Shown here in pieces: positions 19,779 through 28,147 of a stretch of 36,307 nt of DNA (positions are counted from its first letter, which is position 1; the number at the start of each line of letters is the position of its first letter). Position numbers and translations under genes: made by a program. The notes beneath the pieces are model-generated. The model ran no database searches and was not told the origin of the DNA. It saw only the letters and a program-made list of their open reading frames with translations. The stretch is taken from assembly GCA_945862355.1 (NCBI GenBank), contig CAMAYR010000018.1, positions 1 through 36,307 of the forward strand. The letters run 5' to 3'. The DNA is from Devosia equisanguinis. Its GTDB lineage: Bacteria > Pseudomonadota > Alphaproteobacteria > Rhizobiales > Hyphomicrobiaceae.

Positions 19779-19946
19779 CGACATCGTGGCATGGAGTGCG
19801 CCTGGTTGGAGGCGGGTGCTCGTGGCCGTGTCGTCGTCGACTTTCGGTGCTGTCTTGCACAATGATTGTTGCGCCCCCGCGCGTTCGTCGCCAAGTTGAG
19901 GCCGCGTCGGATCGCAGACGCTGGCAATTCCGAGGGAGGAACTGGA

Positions 19947-20933
19947 ATGGTGATACGAGGGATCGGCCTGCTTGGGCTGGTGGGGGCGATGGCAGGTGCT
20001 GCCTGTGGCTTCATCGGCGAGGCGGCAGCGCAAGGAGCGTCGAAGGCTTGGCCGCAGCGCAATGTGCGCTTTATCATTCCATTTGGTCCGGGTTCTGGCG
20101 CGGACACGAGTGCGCGGATGCTGTCGCCAGCTCTTCAGCAGAAGTGGGGGCAGCCGGTCATCGTGGAGAACCGTCCGGGCGGCGATGCGATGGTCGCGAT
20201 CAACGCGTTCACCAGCGCTGCCGACGATCATACTCTGCTTTATGGCGCGGTCGCCTCGTTCGTCGCACATCCCTATCTCTACGAGAATCGGTCCTACGTC
20301 CGCGAGCGGGACCTGCTGCCGATCGCTCGGATCTCGGTCACTGTGATGGCAGTTGGTGCGCCCGCTTCCCTGGGCGTGAAGACGCTCAAGGAGTTCGTGG
20401 CGCATGCCAAGGCGAATCCGGGCAAGCTCAACTCCGCATCGGTCCAGGGCATGTCCGAGATCATCTTCTATGGCTGGATGAAGAAGGAAGGGATCAGCGT
20501 CCCTAAGGTTCCCTATCGCGACATCGTCCAGGCCGCGCCTGACGTCGGAGAGGGGCGGCTGCAGCTTCTGATGTCGTCGCTCGCCCCGCAGATTCCGATC
20601 GCCCGGGCCAATAAGCTGGTGGTGCTGGGTGTGGGCAACCAGCGTACCCCCGTGATCGACGTGCCGACTATATCGGAGGCGGGCTACCCCGATCTCGACC
20701 ATGCCGGACTGATCGGTGTGTTCGGCCCTAGGGGAATGGCTGCCGATCTGCGTGCCCGGGTTGGTCAGGACATCGTCGAGGCTGGAAAATCCAAGGTTAT
20801 CGTCGAACGGCTGACTGCGACGGCCCAGCTTCCCGCTTTCGCGGGTGCTGCCGAGCTCGAGAAGTCGATCGGGGAGATGTCGGCCAAGCTGGCTGGCGCT
20901 GCGGCGGCCCTGGGTATGAAGCGCAAGCAATAG
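19947..20933 (+). CDS. Second TctC/Bug substrate-binding protein
   Basis: A 328-residue periplasmic binding protein of the Bug/TctC family, unrelated in detail to the copy at 3376. A signal peptide occupies about residues 1-29 (ending AAAQG), then WPQRNVRFIIPFGPGSGADTSAR gives the typical first strand and ligand loop. ENRPGGDAMVAINAF and DVPTISEAGYPD are further family marks. A GAGGGAGGA site just upstream (about 19932-19940) fixes the ATG at 19947; the frame is open further upstream but that part has no signal peptide. Like the first copy it has no tctA/tctB beside it. Confidence 0.92.
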   Translation: MVIRGIGLLGLVGAMAGAACGFIGEAAAQGASKAWPQRNVRFIIPFGPGSGADTSARMLSPALQQKWGQPVIVENRPGGDAMVAINAFTSAADDHTLLYGAVASFVAHPYLYENRSYVRERDLLPIARISVTVMAVGAPASLGVKTLKEFVAHAKANPGKLNSASVQGMSEIIFYGWMKKEGISVPKVPYRDIVQAAPDVGEGRLQLLMSSLAPQIPIARANKLVVLGVGNQRTPVIDVPTISEAGYPDLDHAGLIGVFGPRGMAADLRARVGQDIVEAGKSKVIVERLTATAQLPAFAGAAELEKSIGEMSAKLAGAAAALGMKRKQ

Positions 20934-21346
20934 CTAAACTGCCGACATGGAGGCGCCGTCTGCTGGTGAGTATCTGGCAGGGCATTCCGAAGTAACGGTT
21001 GCGCGCGATGGCTTTGTACCGGTGCGCGCCACCGTTGCTCGGTGGTCACGGAGGTTCCGAGTTGCATGCTGGCGCTGGAATATTTGACTATTTCGGCTCT
21101 AACACACAAAGGTCTGGCGTGTGCCCCACTTGCCCTTGGCGCCGGGTCCAGGTACCAGGGCCGGCTTGAACATCTGGGGGACGCGGGGTGATCGCGCCGG
21201 GCGGAACTGACGTCGGATTTGCTGGTTCGCGCGGGCGTAGCGGGAGCACGATCGGCGCTTGCCGCGATGGTGCCCGTCGAGCGGCGGCATTTGTCAGGGC
21301 GACGCGGATAAGGGCGACGCCGAGAACCGTCCGCGGCACTCTTCGA
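20934..21346. other. 413-bp stretch without a supported gene
   Basis: I see no recognisable gene, RNA or repeat. The frame of the following secreted protein is open from a GTG at 21188, so up to 53 extra N-terminal residues are possible, but they are Arg/Gly-rich and would bury the signal peptide. Promoters for the downstream gene presumably lie here; none could be assigned. Confidence 0.4.
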
Positions 21347-21784
21347 ATGTGCCTGATGGCGGTCTGCATGGTTCTGATTGCGCTGCCTGCCGTTGCCCAG
21401 AGTGCGCCTGGAACCTGCGAGAAGAAGGACTTCGAGGCCGTGGTCGAGAGCGCGGCGCACTCCCTGCGCGATCTCAATTCTCGCAATGCGCCGGGCTTCC
21501 AGGACAAGCTGCGCCTGCTACGAGAGCGCCAGAAATGGTCGGCCGATGAGTTCATGGCGAAGGCCGCGCCGTTCGTCCAAGACGACAGGATTGCTGCGTT
21601 CGATGAGAAGTCCACTGGCCTTTTGAACAAGATCAACAGCATGGGCGAGGCCGGAGCGGCATCGAGCACACCGGATTGCAAGCTGCTCGGAGATCTGCGC
21701 GCGACCATGAAGGCTTTGATCGACACTCAGATCGAGAAGTGGGCCTATATGTTCGCCAAGATCGAGCGTGGACTGGTCAACTGA
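21347..21784 (+). CDS. Small secreted helical protein of unknown function
   Basis: With the ATG at 21347 this is a 145-residue protein beginning with a short signal peptide (MCLMAVCMVLIALPAVAQ). The mature part is predicted to be helical from its heptad-like charge pattern and carries two cysteines (GTCEKKDF and TPDCKLL) that could pair. I do not recognise the family. There is no good ribosome-binding site at 21347; the GTG at 21188 is the alternative. It stands convergent to the YhiN-like flavoprotein gene. Confidence 0.6.
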   Translation: MCLMAVCMVLIALPAVAQSAPGTCEKKDFEAVVESAAHSLRDLNSRNAPGFQDKLRLLRERQKWSADEFMAKAAPFVQDDRIAAFDEKSTGLLNKINSMGEAGAASSTPDCKLLGDLRATMKALIDTQIEKWAYMFAKIERGLVN

Positions 21785-21817
21785 AATTGTCTGCTGCCCG
21801 CCCTATGCCGGGCCACG

Positions 21818-23092
21818 TCAAGGCGTGTTCGTCGTGCTGTCCGGCGTCATTCCGTCGAGCGTCGTGGCCGCAAGAAACGCCAGCGCTCCGCGTCCTGCTG
21901 CCGCGCCGGTCGAAAGGCACGCCTGGAGCAGGTAGCCACCTGTCGGTGCCTCCCAGTCGAGCATCTCGCCCGCCAGAAACGTTCCAGGTCGACTGGTCAG
22001 CATGTAATCAGCATCGAGCGCTGCGAACTCTACGCCGCCTGCCGTCGAGATGGCGCGGCCGATCGGCGCCGTGCCTGTGAGCACGATCGGCAGAGCCTTG
22101 CTGCGTTCGGCCAACGCGGTCGCAGGGACTTGTCCGAGGGGCCGTCCTTCCGCGTGGGCCCACTCCTGGAGCAAGCCGATGGCAACGGGAGGAAAGCGGA
22201 GCTTGCGCAGAAATGTCGACAAGGAGGTCTTGGCCCGAGGCGTGTCGAGTTGGCGGGCCAGCGTCGCGGCGTCGAGATCGGGGCGCAGGTCGAGGTGAAG
22301 CGTTGCCGAGCCGTCGCGGGCGATGGCCTCGCGAAGCTCCGCCGAGAGCGCGTAGATCGCTCCGCCTTCCAGGCCCTGCTCTGTGACAATGGCTTCCCCG
22401 CGCACCGTCTGTCCTTCATAGGCAAGGCCGATGCGCTTCAGCGGTTGGCCAGCGAACCGATCGCGGAAATGTGCCGACCATTGGACGATGAAGCCGCAGT
22501 TGGCCGGCACGACGGGTTCGACCGGGATGGCGGCAGTGCGGAGGATATCGATCCAGGCGGCATCGGAGCCGAGGCCCGGCCAGCTTCCCCCGCCGAGCGC
22601 CAGCACGACGGCTTGCGCTTCGATCGATGTGCTGCCTTGCGGCGTGTCGAATTGCAGCCGGCCGGCCTCGTCCCAACCGCGCCAGGTGTGCCGCGTCCGC
22701 ACCTCGACGCCGCGCGCTGCAAGCTGGCGCAACCAGGCGCGCAACAGCGGCGAGGTTTTCATGGCTTTCGGAAAAACGCGGCCACTGCTGCCGACGAACG
22801 TGGGCTGGCCGAGAGCTTCGCACCAGGCGCGGGCGGCGTCCGGGGGATAGGCTTCGATCGCTCCGCGGAGGCTGCCTGCCCTTTTGCGGTATCGCTGCAT
22901 GAAAGTTTCGAGGGGTTCGGAGTGCGTGAGGTTGAGACCGCCTCGCCCGGCCATCAGCAGTTTGCGGCCGAGGGAGGGCATACGGTCGTAGACTGTCGCC
23001 TGCATCCCCGCTGCAGATACGACGTCGGCTGCCATCAGTCCGGCAGGACCGCCGCCGACGATCGCGACATGAGGTTTGGATCGATCGGACAC
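21818..23092 (-). CDS. HI0933/YhiN-like flavoprotein
   Basis: A 424-residue FAD-binding oxidoreductase-like protein. The N-terminal Rossmann motif VAIVGGGPAGLMAA (about residues 9-22) binds the FAD ADP part. KLLMAGRGGLNLTHSEP follows, which is the signature of the HI0933/YhiN family, and this copy looks like the TIGR03862-type subfamily. Near the C terminus, GTFLAGEMLDWEAPTGGYLLQ closes the FAD fold. The reaction of this family is not known. It is divergent from the hydrolase gene at 23248. The start is supported by the family N terminus although the ribosome-binding site is weak. Confidence 0.88.
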   Translation of the reverse strand: MSDRSKPHVAIVGGGPAGLMAADVVSAAGMQATVYDRMPSLGRKLLMAGRGGLNLTHSEPLETFMQRYRKRAGSLRGAIEAYPPDAARAWCEALGQPTFVGSSGRVFPKAMKTSPLLRAWLRQLAARGVEVRTRHTWRGWDEAGRLQFDTPQGSTSIEAQAVVLALGGGSWPGLGSDAAWIDILRTAAIPVEPVVPANCGFIVQWSAHFRDRFAGQPLKRIGLAYEGQTVRGEAIVTEQGLEGGAIYALSAELREAIARDGSATLHLDLRPDLDAATLARQLDTPRAKTSLSTFLRKLRFPPVAIGLLQEWAHAEGRPLGQVPATALAERSKALPIVLTGTAPIGRAISTAGGVEFAALDADYMLTSRPGTFLAGEMLDWEAPTGGYLLQACLSTGAAAGRGALAFLAATTLDGMTPDSTTNTP

Positions 23093-23247
23093 GTGCGCTT
23101 TCGTTGGCGGGATGTGGGCGGGGCTCCGCGTGTAGCACCGAACACCATGCCCGACCAGCGTGCGCGCGGGCCGTGCGCGCGGGCCGCGAAGATGCTATCG
23201 GGTCGTAGGATACGGTAGCGACGGTCAATCAGGCGGAAGGGCCATTC

Positions 23248-24156
23248 ATGCGCACGATCGAACCTGTCATCGCCCATGCGCAGGACAGCGCACTCGGACA
23301 CGCAGCGGGCAGCGGCCTCGCGGGTGGGGGCGATGCCTTCGTCGTGCGCGACCTCGTTTATGGCCACATCGCGGGCAAGGACCGGCTCGCACGTCTCTAT
23401 CGACCGGCCGGGGTCGGGCCGTTTCCCGCCGTCGTGCTCGTCCACGGCGGCGCGTGGAACAACAAGGATCGCACCGACGGGCAGAGCACTGCGCTCGATT
23501 TGTGCAATGCCGGCATTCTGGTGCTGTCGCTCGATTTCCGCAACGCGCCCGAGGCGCCTTATCCCGCTTCCTTGCAGGACATCAATCTCGGTATCCGTTG
23601 GTTGAAGGCCCATGCCAAAGATCTCGGCACGAGCCCGGATCGCATCGGTCTCTACGGCACGTCGAGCGGTGGGCATCAGGTGCTGGTGTCGGCTCTGCGG
23701 GCGGAGGACCCGCGCTATTGCGCACACACACTGGCCGAGGCGCCGGACACGGACGCGAAGGTTTCGTTCGTTATCGCCGGCTGGGGCGTGCTCTATCCGT
23801 GGGACCGCTACAACATGGCCAAGGCCCAGGGTAAGGCGGTTATGCTCAAGAGCCATCACACGTTCTTCGGCGAGAGCGAGGCAGCGCACGTGGAGGCGAC
23901 ACCGGCATTGATCCTGGAACGCGGCGAGAAGGTTCATCTGCCCCCTGCGATGCAGTTCCAGGGCGATAAAGACGAGTGGACGAGCGTGGCGCAGGCCGAG
24001 CGTCTCGGGGCGGCGTGGCGCGCGCGGGGCGGGCAGATGGATGTCGGAATCTACGAAGGCGAGCGGCACACGTTCCTCAACGAGCATCCGGCAGCGCCCA
24101 ACTCGGTCAAGGCCCTGGCCGCGATCATCGCCTTCGTGAAGAAGCACGCTGGCTAG
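23248..24156 (+). CDS. Alpha/beta hydrolase, HSL/BD-FAE-like esterase
   Basis: A 302-residue cytoplasmic alpha/beta hydrolase. HGGAWNN (H66-W70) is the oxyanion-hole motif of the hormone-sensitive-lipase-like group. The nucleophile is S140 in GTSSGGH, the acid is probably D240 or D242 (QGDKDEW), and the base is H274 (GERHTF). All triad parts are present, so it should be active on small esters or amides. A GGAAGGG site lies directly upstream of the ATG. It is divergent from the flavoprotein gene and convergent with the sirtuin gene. The substrate is unknown. Confidence 0.9.
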   Translation: MRTIEPVIAHAQDSALGHAAGSGLAGGGDAFVVRDLVYGHIAGKDRLARLYRPAGVGPFPAVVLVHGGAWNNKDRTDGQSTALDLCNAGILVLSLDFRNAPEAPYPASLQDINLGIRWLKAHAKDLGTSPDRIGLYGTSSGGHQVLVSALRAEDPRYCAHTLAEAPDTDAKVSFVIAGWGVLYPWDRYNMAKAQGKAVMLKSHHTFFGESEAAHVEATPALILERGEKVHLPPAMQFQGDKDEWTSVAQAERLGAAWRARGGQMDVGIYEGERHTFLNEHPAAPNSVKALAAIIAFVKKHAG

Positions 24157-24333
24157 TTCTCAGCCTCAGCAGGCCCCGGCGCGTCTTACGATCGAGGATG
24201 TTCGCCGAAGGCGTCGCGCCCGGCCGACGGTATGGGAATAGCCGGATCGCAAATGGTCGCTGACCGGCAGAGAGAAATACGCCCACGGATTTCTTCGCCG
24301 GCCGATGGCACGTTCTGACTGTCGTTTCGCTGA

Positions 24334-25050
24334 CTATCCTTTCAGGATCTGTTCCACGAAACTCGGCACGATCTCGGTTGCCTTACCGTGGATCGCCTCG
24401 TTGAAGTTCGAGACGCCGTCGGAGGGCTCGAGGTTCAGCTCGATCGTGTGCGCACCGGAACGACGCGCGAGCTGGACGAGGCCGGCAGCGGGATAGACCG
24501 CGCCGCTGGTGCCGATCGACACGAACAGGTCGCACGCATCGACGAGCTGGGCGATGCGGTCCATGTGGTAGGGCATCTCGCCGAACCACACGATGTCGGG
24601 TCTGACGCCACCCGTTCTCTTGCAGCCAGGGCAGGTGTCTGTGGTCGAGATGTCGCCAGTCCAGTCGAAGCGGGCGGCACAGTGGGTGCATTTGGCGCGC
24701 AACAACTCGCCGTGCATGTGAATGACGTTTCGCGCGCCGGCAGCCTCGTGCAGGCTGTCGACGTTCTGGGTGACGATGTGGACTGTGTGGCCGGGCTTGG
24801 GGGTGTGCTCGCGCTCGAGGCGGGCGAGCGCGTAGTGCGCCTTGTTGGGCTCGACGCCGTGAAGCCCCCGCCGGCGCAGATTGTAGAAATCGTGCACCTT
24901 GTGGGGCTGGCGCGCGAAGGCTTCCGGTGTGGCGACCTCCTCGATGTCGTACTGCGCCCAAACGCCGTCCTTGTCGCGAAAGGTCGCAATGCCACTCTCG
25001 GCGGATATGCCCGAACCGGTGAGGACCACGATGTGTTTCCAGTGTGGCAT
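24334..25050 (-). CDS. cobB: NAD-dependent protein deacylase, class III sirtuin
   Basis: A 238-residue Sir2-family enzyme that removes acyl groups from lysines using NAD. Motifs: GSGISAESGIATFRD for NAD, Y56 and R59 in FYNLRR (the Tyr-x-x-Arg pair that lets class III sirtuins act on succinyl/malonyl-lysine), TQNVDSLH, catalytic H113 in HMHGELL, and the zinc Cys 121, 124, 140 and 143. The frame is open 50 codons further upstream, but the family start and compact length fit the ATG at 25050. The symbol follows E. coli CobB and is used for the family in general. It may link acyl-CoA metabolism (methylmalonyl-CoA mutase in this window) with protein acylation. Confidence 0.9.
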   Translation of the reverse strand: MPHWKHIVVLTGSGISAESGIATFRDKDGVWAQYDIEEVATPEAFARQPHKVHDFYNLRRRGLHGVEPNKAHYALARLEREHTPKPGHTVHIVTQNVDSLHEAAGARNVIHMHGELLRAKCTHCAARFDWTGDISTTDTCPGCKRTGGVRPDIVWFGEMPYHMDRIAQLVDACDLFVSIGTSGAVYPAAGLVQLARRSGAHTIELNLEPSDGVSNFNEAIHGKATEIVPSFVEQILKG

Positions 25051-25124
25051 AGTAGTTTTTTCTCCTCGTCTCTTACGCGGACGACTGATTGATCGATGGC
25101 ATTGAATAGGCATATCAAGCCGCA

Positions 25125-26201
25125 TTGGCGACTTCATGGCAGCGGAATGCGGAGGAAGCTTTGACGGGTACGCTCGACATGGGTGTTCAGCTGGCTGCAA
25201 GTGCCGTTCGGTTCGGCGTGTTCTATGGCGTCAACCAGGTCATGGACCGTCAGGCGCGGCTTCTCGGTCAGCAGGGGTCCTACAAGCCGAAGCGGCCGGT
25301 GCCCTCGCGGCAGGCGTTGATGGCGTCGCTCGGGGAATTGTTTCTTGCCGATGCCGCGAACGTGCGGCGCGGGATTTATCCGCCGATGGAGCAGGAGCCG
25401 GGAGGCATTGGCGAGCTCGCGGCGCGTGTAAGAGCAATGATGGCTGATCTGCCCGGCGCGCTCGAACGCCGGGAGACGGGGGCGGCGGACAGCGCGAGGA
25501 GCGAGGCGCCGGCGGCAGGTTTACCCGACTACTACGTGCAGGACTTCCATTTTCAAGACGGCGGTCATCTCTCCGATGTATCGTCGCGGCTCTACGATGT
25601 GCAGGTCGAGACGTTGTTCTACGGCGCGGCCAATACGATGCGGCGCGCAGCACTGCCCGCGATTGCGCGCGAGATCGCGGGCCGCGATCAGCGCCGCATG
25701 TCGCTCCTCGACGTAGCGTGCGGCACGGGCCGCTTTCTGCGTCAGGTTCGAACCGCCTGGCCAGCGCTCCAACTGACCGGAATCGATCTGTCGGAAGCCT
25801 ATCTCCGCGAGGCGCGCCGGCACATGGCCGAACTGCGGCCCGCTGCCTGGCTCGAAGGCAACGCCGAGGCGATCCCCTTAGCGGACGCGAGCCAGGACAT
25901 CGTGACGTGCGTCTATCTTCTCCACGAGCTGCCGCAGGATGTGCGTCGGACGGTAGCCGCCGAGATGGCACGCGTGCTGAAGCCGGGTGGTCTGTTGGTC
26001 TTCGTCGACAGCCTGCAGATGGGCGACCGCCCCGGCTGGGACGGAATGCTCGAGGCGTTCCCCGTGCGGTTCCACGAGCCCTACTTCAGAAGCTACGCCA
26101 TCGAGGACCTGGGCCGGATGTTCAACGAGCTGGGGCTGGCGGTGGAGGCGACGAGCCTGGCGTTTCTGTCGAAGGTGGTCGTCTGCCGGGCGCCGCGCTG
26201 A
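25125..26201 (+). CDS. SAM-dependent methyltransferase, class I
   Basis: A 358-residue protein with an unassigned N-terminal part (1 to about 185) followed by a Rossmann-type methyltransferase domain. Motif I is LLDVACGTGRF (about 194-204); then come GIDLSEAYL, GNAEAIPLADASQDIV and VLKPGGLLVFVD. The N-terminal segment PDYYVQDFHFQDGGHLSD precedes the core and may be the substrate-binding cap. The start is uncertain: TTG at 25125 has no good ribosome-binding site, and an in-frame ATG at 25179 is possible. The last 80 bp overlap the minus-strand gene ending at 26122. The substrate is unknown. Confidence 0.82.
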   Translation: MATSWQRNAEEALTGTLDMGVQLAASAVRFGVFYGVNQVMDRQARLLGQQGSYKPKRPVPSRQALMASLGELFLADAANVRRGIYPPMEQEPGGIGELAARVRAMMADLPGALERRETGAADSARSEAPAAGLPDYYVQDFHFQDGGHLSDVSSRLYDVQVETLFYGAANTMRRAALPAIAREIAGRDQRRMSLLDVACGTGRFLRQVRTAWPALQLTGIDLSEAYLREARRHMAELRPAAWLEGNAEAIPLADASQDIVTCVYLLHELPQDVRRTVAAEMARVLKPGGLLVFVDSLQMGDRPGWDGMLEAFPVRFHEPYFRSYAIEDLGRMFNELGLAVEATSLAFLSKVVVCRAPR

Positions 26202-26922
26202 CGTCGTTCAGGCGCGGTCTCGCGGCACCCTCGAAGATTGCGCGGTTGAGCGCTGCCGCGCCGAGATCCTTGGCACTGGACAAGATCCGGATCCCCTCGG
26301 CTGCGTGTGCGTCGGCGTTGGCGACGATCCGCAAATTGGCGGCAACCAGCGCGGGGCCCGGATCCGGCCCGAGCGAGCCGATCTCCGCGATCAACAATCG
26401 GTCCGGAAAGCGGCCCGCCGCCTCGACGACGAATTGGCGCTGGATGGGGGTGGCCTCGTCCGTCACGATAACAACGATGCGCGCCGAAGCCGCCGCGGCG
26501 AGCCGCATCGCGTCAACCATCGTTTGCGGCCGCTCTGTGCTCGCCCGCAGCGGCATCACGCGCACGCCCGGGGCCTGGGGCGACTCTGCTGCGATCCGGC
26601 TTGCGTAGAGTGTCGGACACGTCGGCTGCACCGACACCCGCGCAGCGCACACGCCATGCGGACGGCGGTCTCCGTCGACGAAATCCCAGCCGACCAGCTC
26701 GCCTTCGCCGTCGCGCGCCAGCCGCGCCGCGATAGCCGGCCGCGTGTAATCGATGCCGCTGCCGATGATCGCGACCGTTATCCCGCCGGGATCGGCGCCG
26801 GGTGGAACGCGTGGTTTCTCCGTTGGCGTCTGAGACAGGACCGTGTTGGCGAGCAGAGCCACGGCAGCCGCCGAAAGCAGCGGCCCCGCCCGACGCCCTT
26901 TCCCCTGGCGATCACGCTTCAT
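26122..26922 (-). CDS. Degenerate subtilisin-fold (S8-like) secreted protein
   Basis: A 266-residue protein with a basic, then hydrophobic N terminus (about 11-30, likely signal or anchor) and a subtilase-like core. VAIIGSGID with D58 matches the strand carrying the catalytic Asp. The block where subtilases have HGTHVAS reads CPTLYAS here (C102), and GVRVMPLRA is the usual next strand. No GTS-type serine block is visible. It therefore looks like a catalytically dead S8 domain, unless alignment misleads me. A Pro/Ser-rich tail ends the protein. Its ATG overlaps the mobB stop (ATGA), so it belongs to the fdhD-mobA-mobB transcript. Its 3' end overlaps the convergent methyltransferase by 80 bp. 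Confidence 0.7.
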   Translation of the reverse strand: MKRDRQGKGRRAGPLLSAAAVALLANTVLSQTPTEKPRVPPGADPGGITVAIIGSGIDYTRPAIAARLARDGEGELVGWDFVDGDRRPHGVCAARVSVQPTCPTLYASRIAAESPQAPGVRVMPLRASTERPQTMVDAMRLAAAASARIVVIVTDEATPIQRQFVVEAAGRFPDRLLIAEIGSLGPDPGPALVAANLRIVANADAHAAEGIRILSSAKDLGAAALNRAIFEGAARPRLNDVSAAPGRRPPSTETPGSSPPPPAPAR

Positions 26923-27446
26923 GCACGTGCTCGCGCAGCGAGCTTCAAGTGCGCTTCGACGAAATCCGCGATCGTCGCGATGTCGTCGAGCGCAAAGACG
27001 GGCACGGTCTCGCCCACCACTGAATGATCGGCCGCGACAGCGATGACCGTCGGGTCCTCCCTCGATAAAGGCCGCTGCTCGCGGGAGGCCGTCCGGCGTG
27101 CCTCGATCTTGGCTATCGGGTGGCTCTTGTAGCCTTCGACGACGACGACGTCGCACGGCGCCAGCGCAGCGATGACGTCGGCGAAATCCGGCTCCGGTGC
27201 ATCGTGCAACTCGGTGACGAGCGCCCAGCGTTCAGATGAGACGATGGCAACCTGGCCCGAGCCTGCGCGCCTGTGGCGTGCGCTATCGGTGTCGCCGTCG
27301 TCGATCTGGAAAGCGTGATGGGCATGTTTTACACTCGCAACCCGGTAACCGCGGCGCGTGAACTCCTCGATCAATCGGACGGCAAGGGTGGTCTTGCCGG
27401 AGTTCTTCCAGCCCGCGATGCCGATGAGCGGTGGCAGCTTCGTCAT
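26919..27446 (-). CDS. mobB: Molybdopterin-guanine dinucleotide adapter protein
   Basis: A 175-residue P-loop GTPase-like protein that assists MobA in making the Mo-bis-MGD cofactor. The P-loop is GWKNSGKTT (about residues 12-20), followed by SVKHAHHAFQID, DSARHRRAGS, and DVVVVEGYKSHPIAKIE, all typical of MobB. The chosen ATG overlaps the mobA stop (ATGA), and the stop overlaps the start of the next gene in the same way. The longer upstream frame is a mobA shadow. Length is usual for the family. Confidence 0.95.
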   Translation of the reverse strand: MTKLPPLIGIAGWKNSGKTTLAVRLIEEFTRRGYRVASVKHAHHAFQIDDGDTDSARHRRAGSGQVAIVSSERWALVTELHDAPEPDFADVIAALAPCDVVVVEGYKSHPIAKIEARRTASREQRPLSREDPTVIAVAADHSVVGETVPVFALDDIATIADFVEAHLKLAARARA

Positions 27447-28147
27447 GCGCCGGCCGCCTCGATCAGTGCCATGCACCGACGTGCCTCGGCCAACTCGTCG
27501 GGTGTATTGGCGTTGAAGAACGGGTCGATGGAACGACCCTCCACCTCGATCATGTCGAATGCCACGGGCACCGTGCCGTGCTTGTCGGTCCAGGCGAGCA
27601 CTTTGCGCAGGCCGCTGAGGAGTGCGGCCTCGAGATCGTCGGCAAGCGCGATCGGCCACAAGCCGATCACGGGATGCAGATCGCCGTCCGATTGCGCGAT
27701 GGCGATGGCGTTGGGCTGGTCGGTTACCGCTGCCGCGAGGCGGCCGACGAGATCACGCGGCAGGAACGGCGCGTCGGCCGATGCTGTAACGATCCAACGA
27801 GTTCCGGTCGCGTTCTCTGCAGCCCAGCGCATTCCCGCAAGAACGCCGGCGAGCGGGCCCACGTACCCCTCGATGGTATCTGCTACGACGGGCAGTCCGA
27901 AACCGGCAAAGCGGACGGGATCGCCGTTGGCGTTGATCACGAGCGGCCCGACCTGGGGGGCTAATCGCGCGATGACGTGGGCGAGCATCGACTTGGCGCC
28001 GATGTCGAGCAAGCCCTTGTCGCCACCGTGCGGATCGGCACATGCATCCGAGCGGGCAATGGGGAACATGCGCCGCGACAGCCCACCGGCGAGGATGACG
28101 CCGGCTATGGCTGGCGGAGGGCTCGAATGCGCGTCAGTGTTCGGCAT
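27443..28147 (-). CDS. mobA: Molybdenum cofactor guanylyltransferase
   Basis: A 234-residue nucleotidyltransferase that joins GMP to molybdopterin to form MGD. The family signature LAGGLSRRM (about 19-27) is present, but GGDKGLLDIG follows only after about 14 extra residues (PIARSDACADPH region); most MobA proteins have RMGGxDK with no gap. Further marks: INANGD, VVADTIEGYVGPLAGVLAG, SADAPFLP and the final PFFNANTPDEL. The start overlaps fdhD by 14 bp and the stop overlaps mobB, so the three are co-translated. Probably functional despite the insert, since the residues on both sides are conserved. Confidence 0.94.
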   Translation of the reverse strand: MPNTDAHSSPPPAIAGVILAGGLSRRMFPIARSDACADPHGGDKGLLDIGAKSMLAHVIARLAPQVGPLVINANGDPVRFAGFGLPVVADTIEGYVGPLAGVLAGMRWAAENATGTRWIVTASADAPFLPRDLVGRLAAAVTDQPNAIAIAQSDGDLHPVIGLWPIALADDLEAALLSGLRKVLAWTDKHGTVPVAFDMIEVEGRSIDPFFNANTPDELAEARRCMALIEAAGA

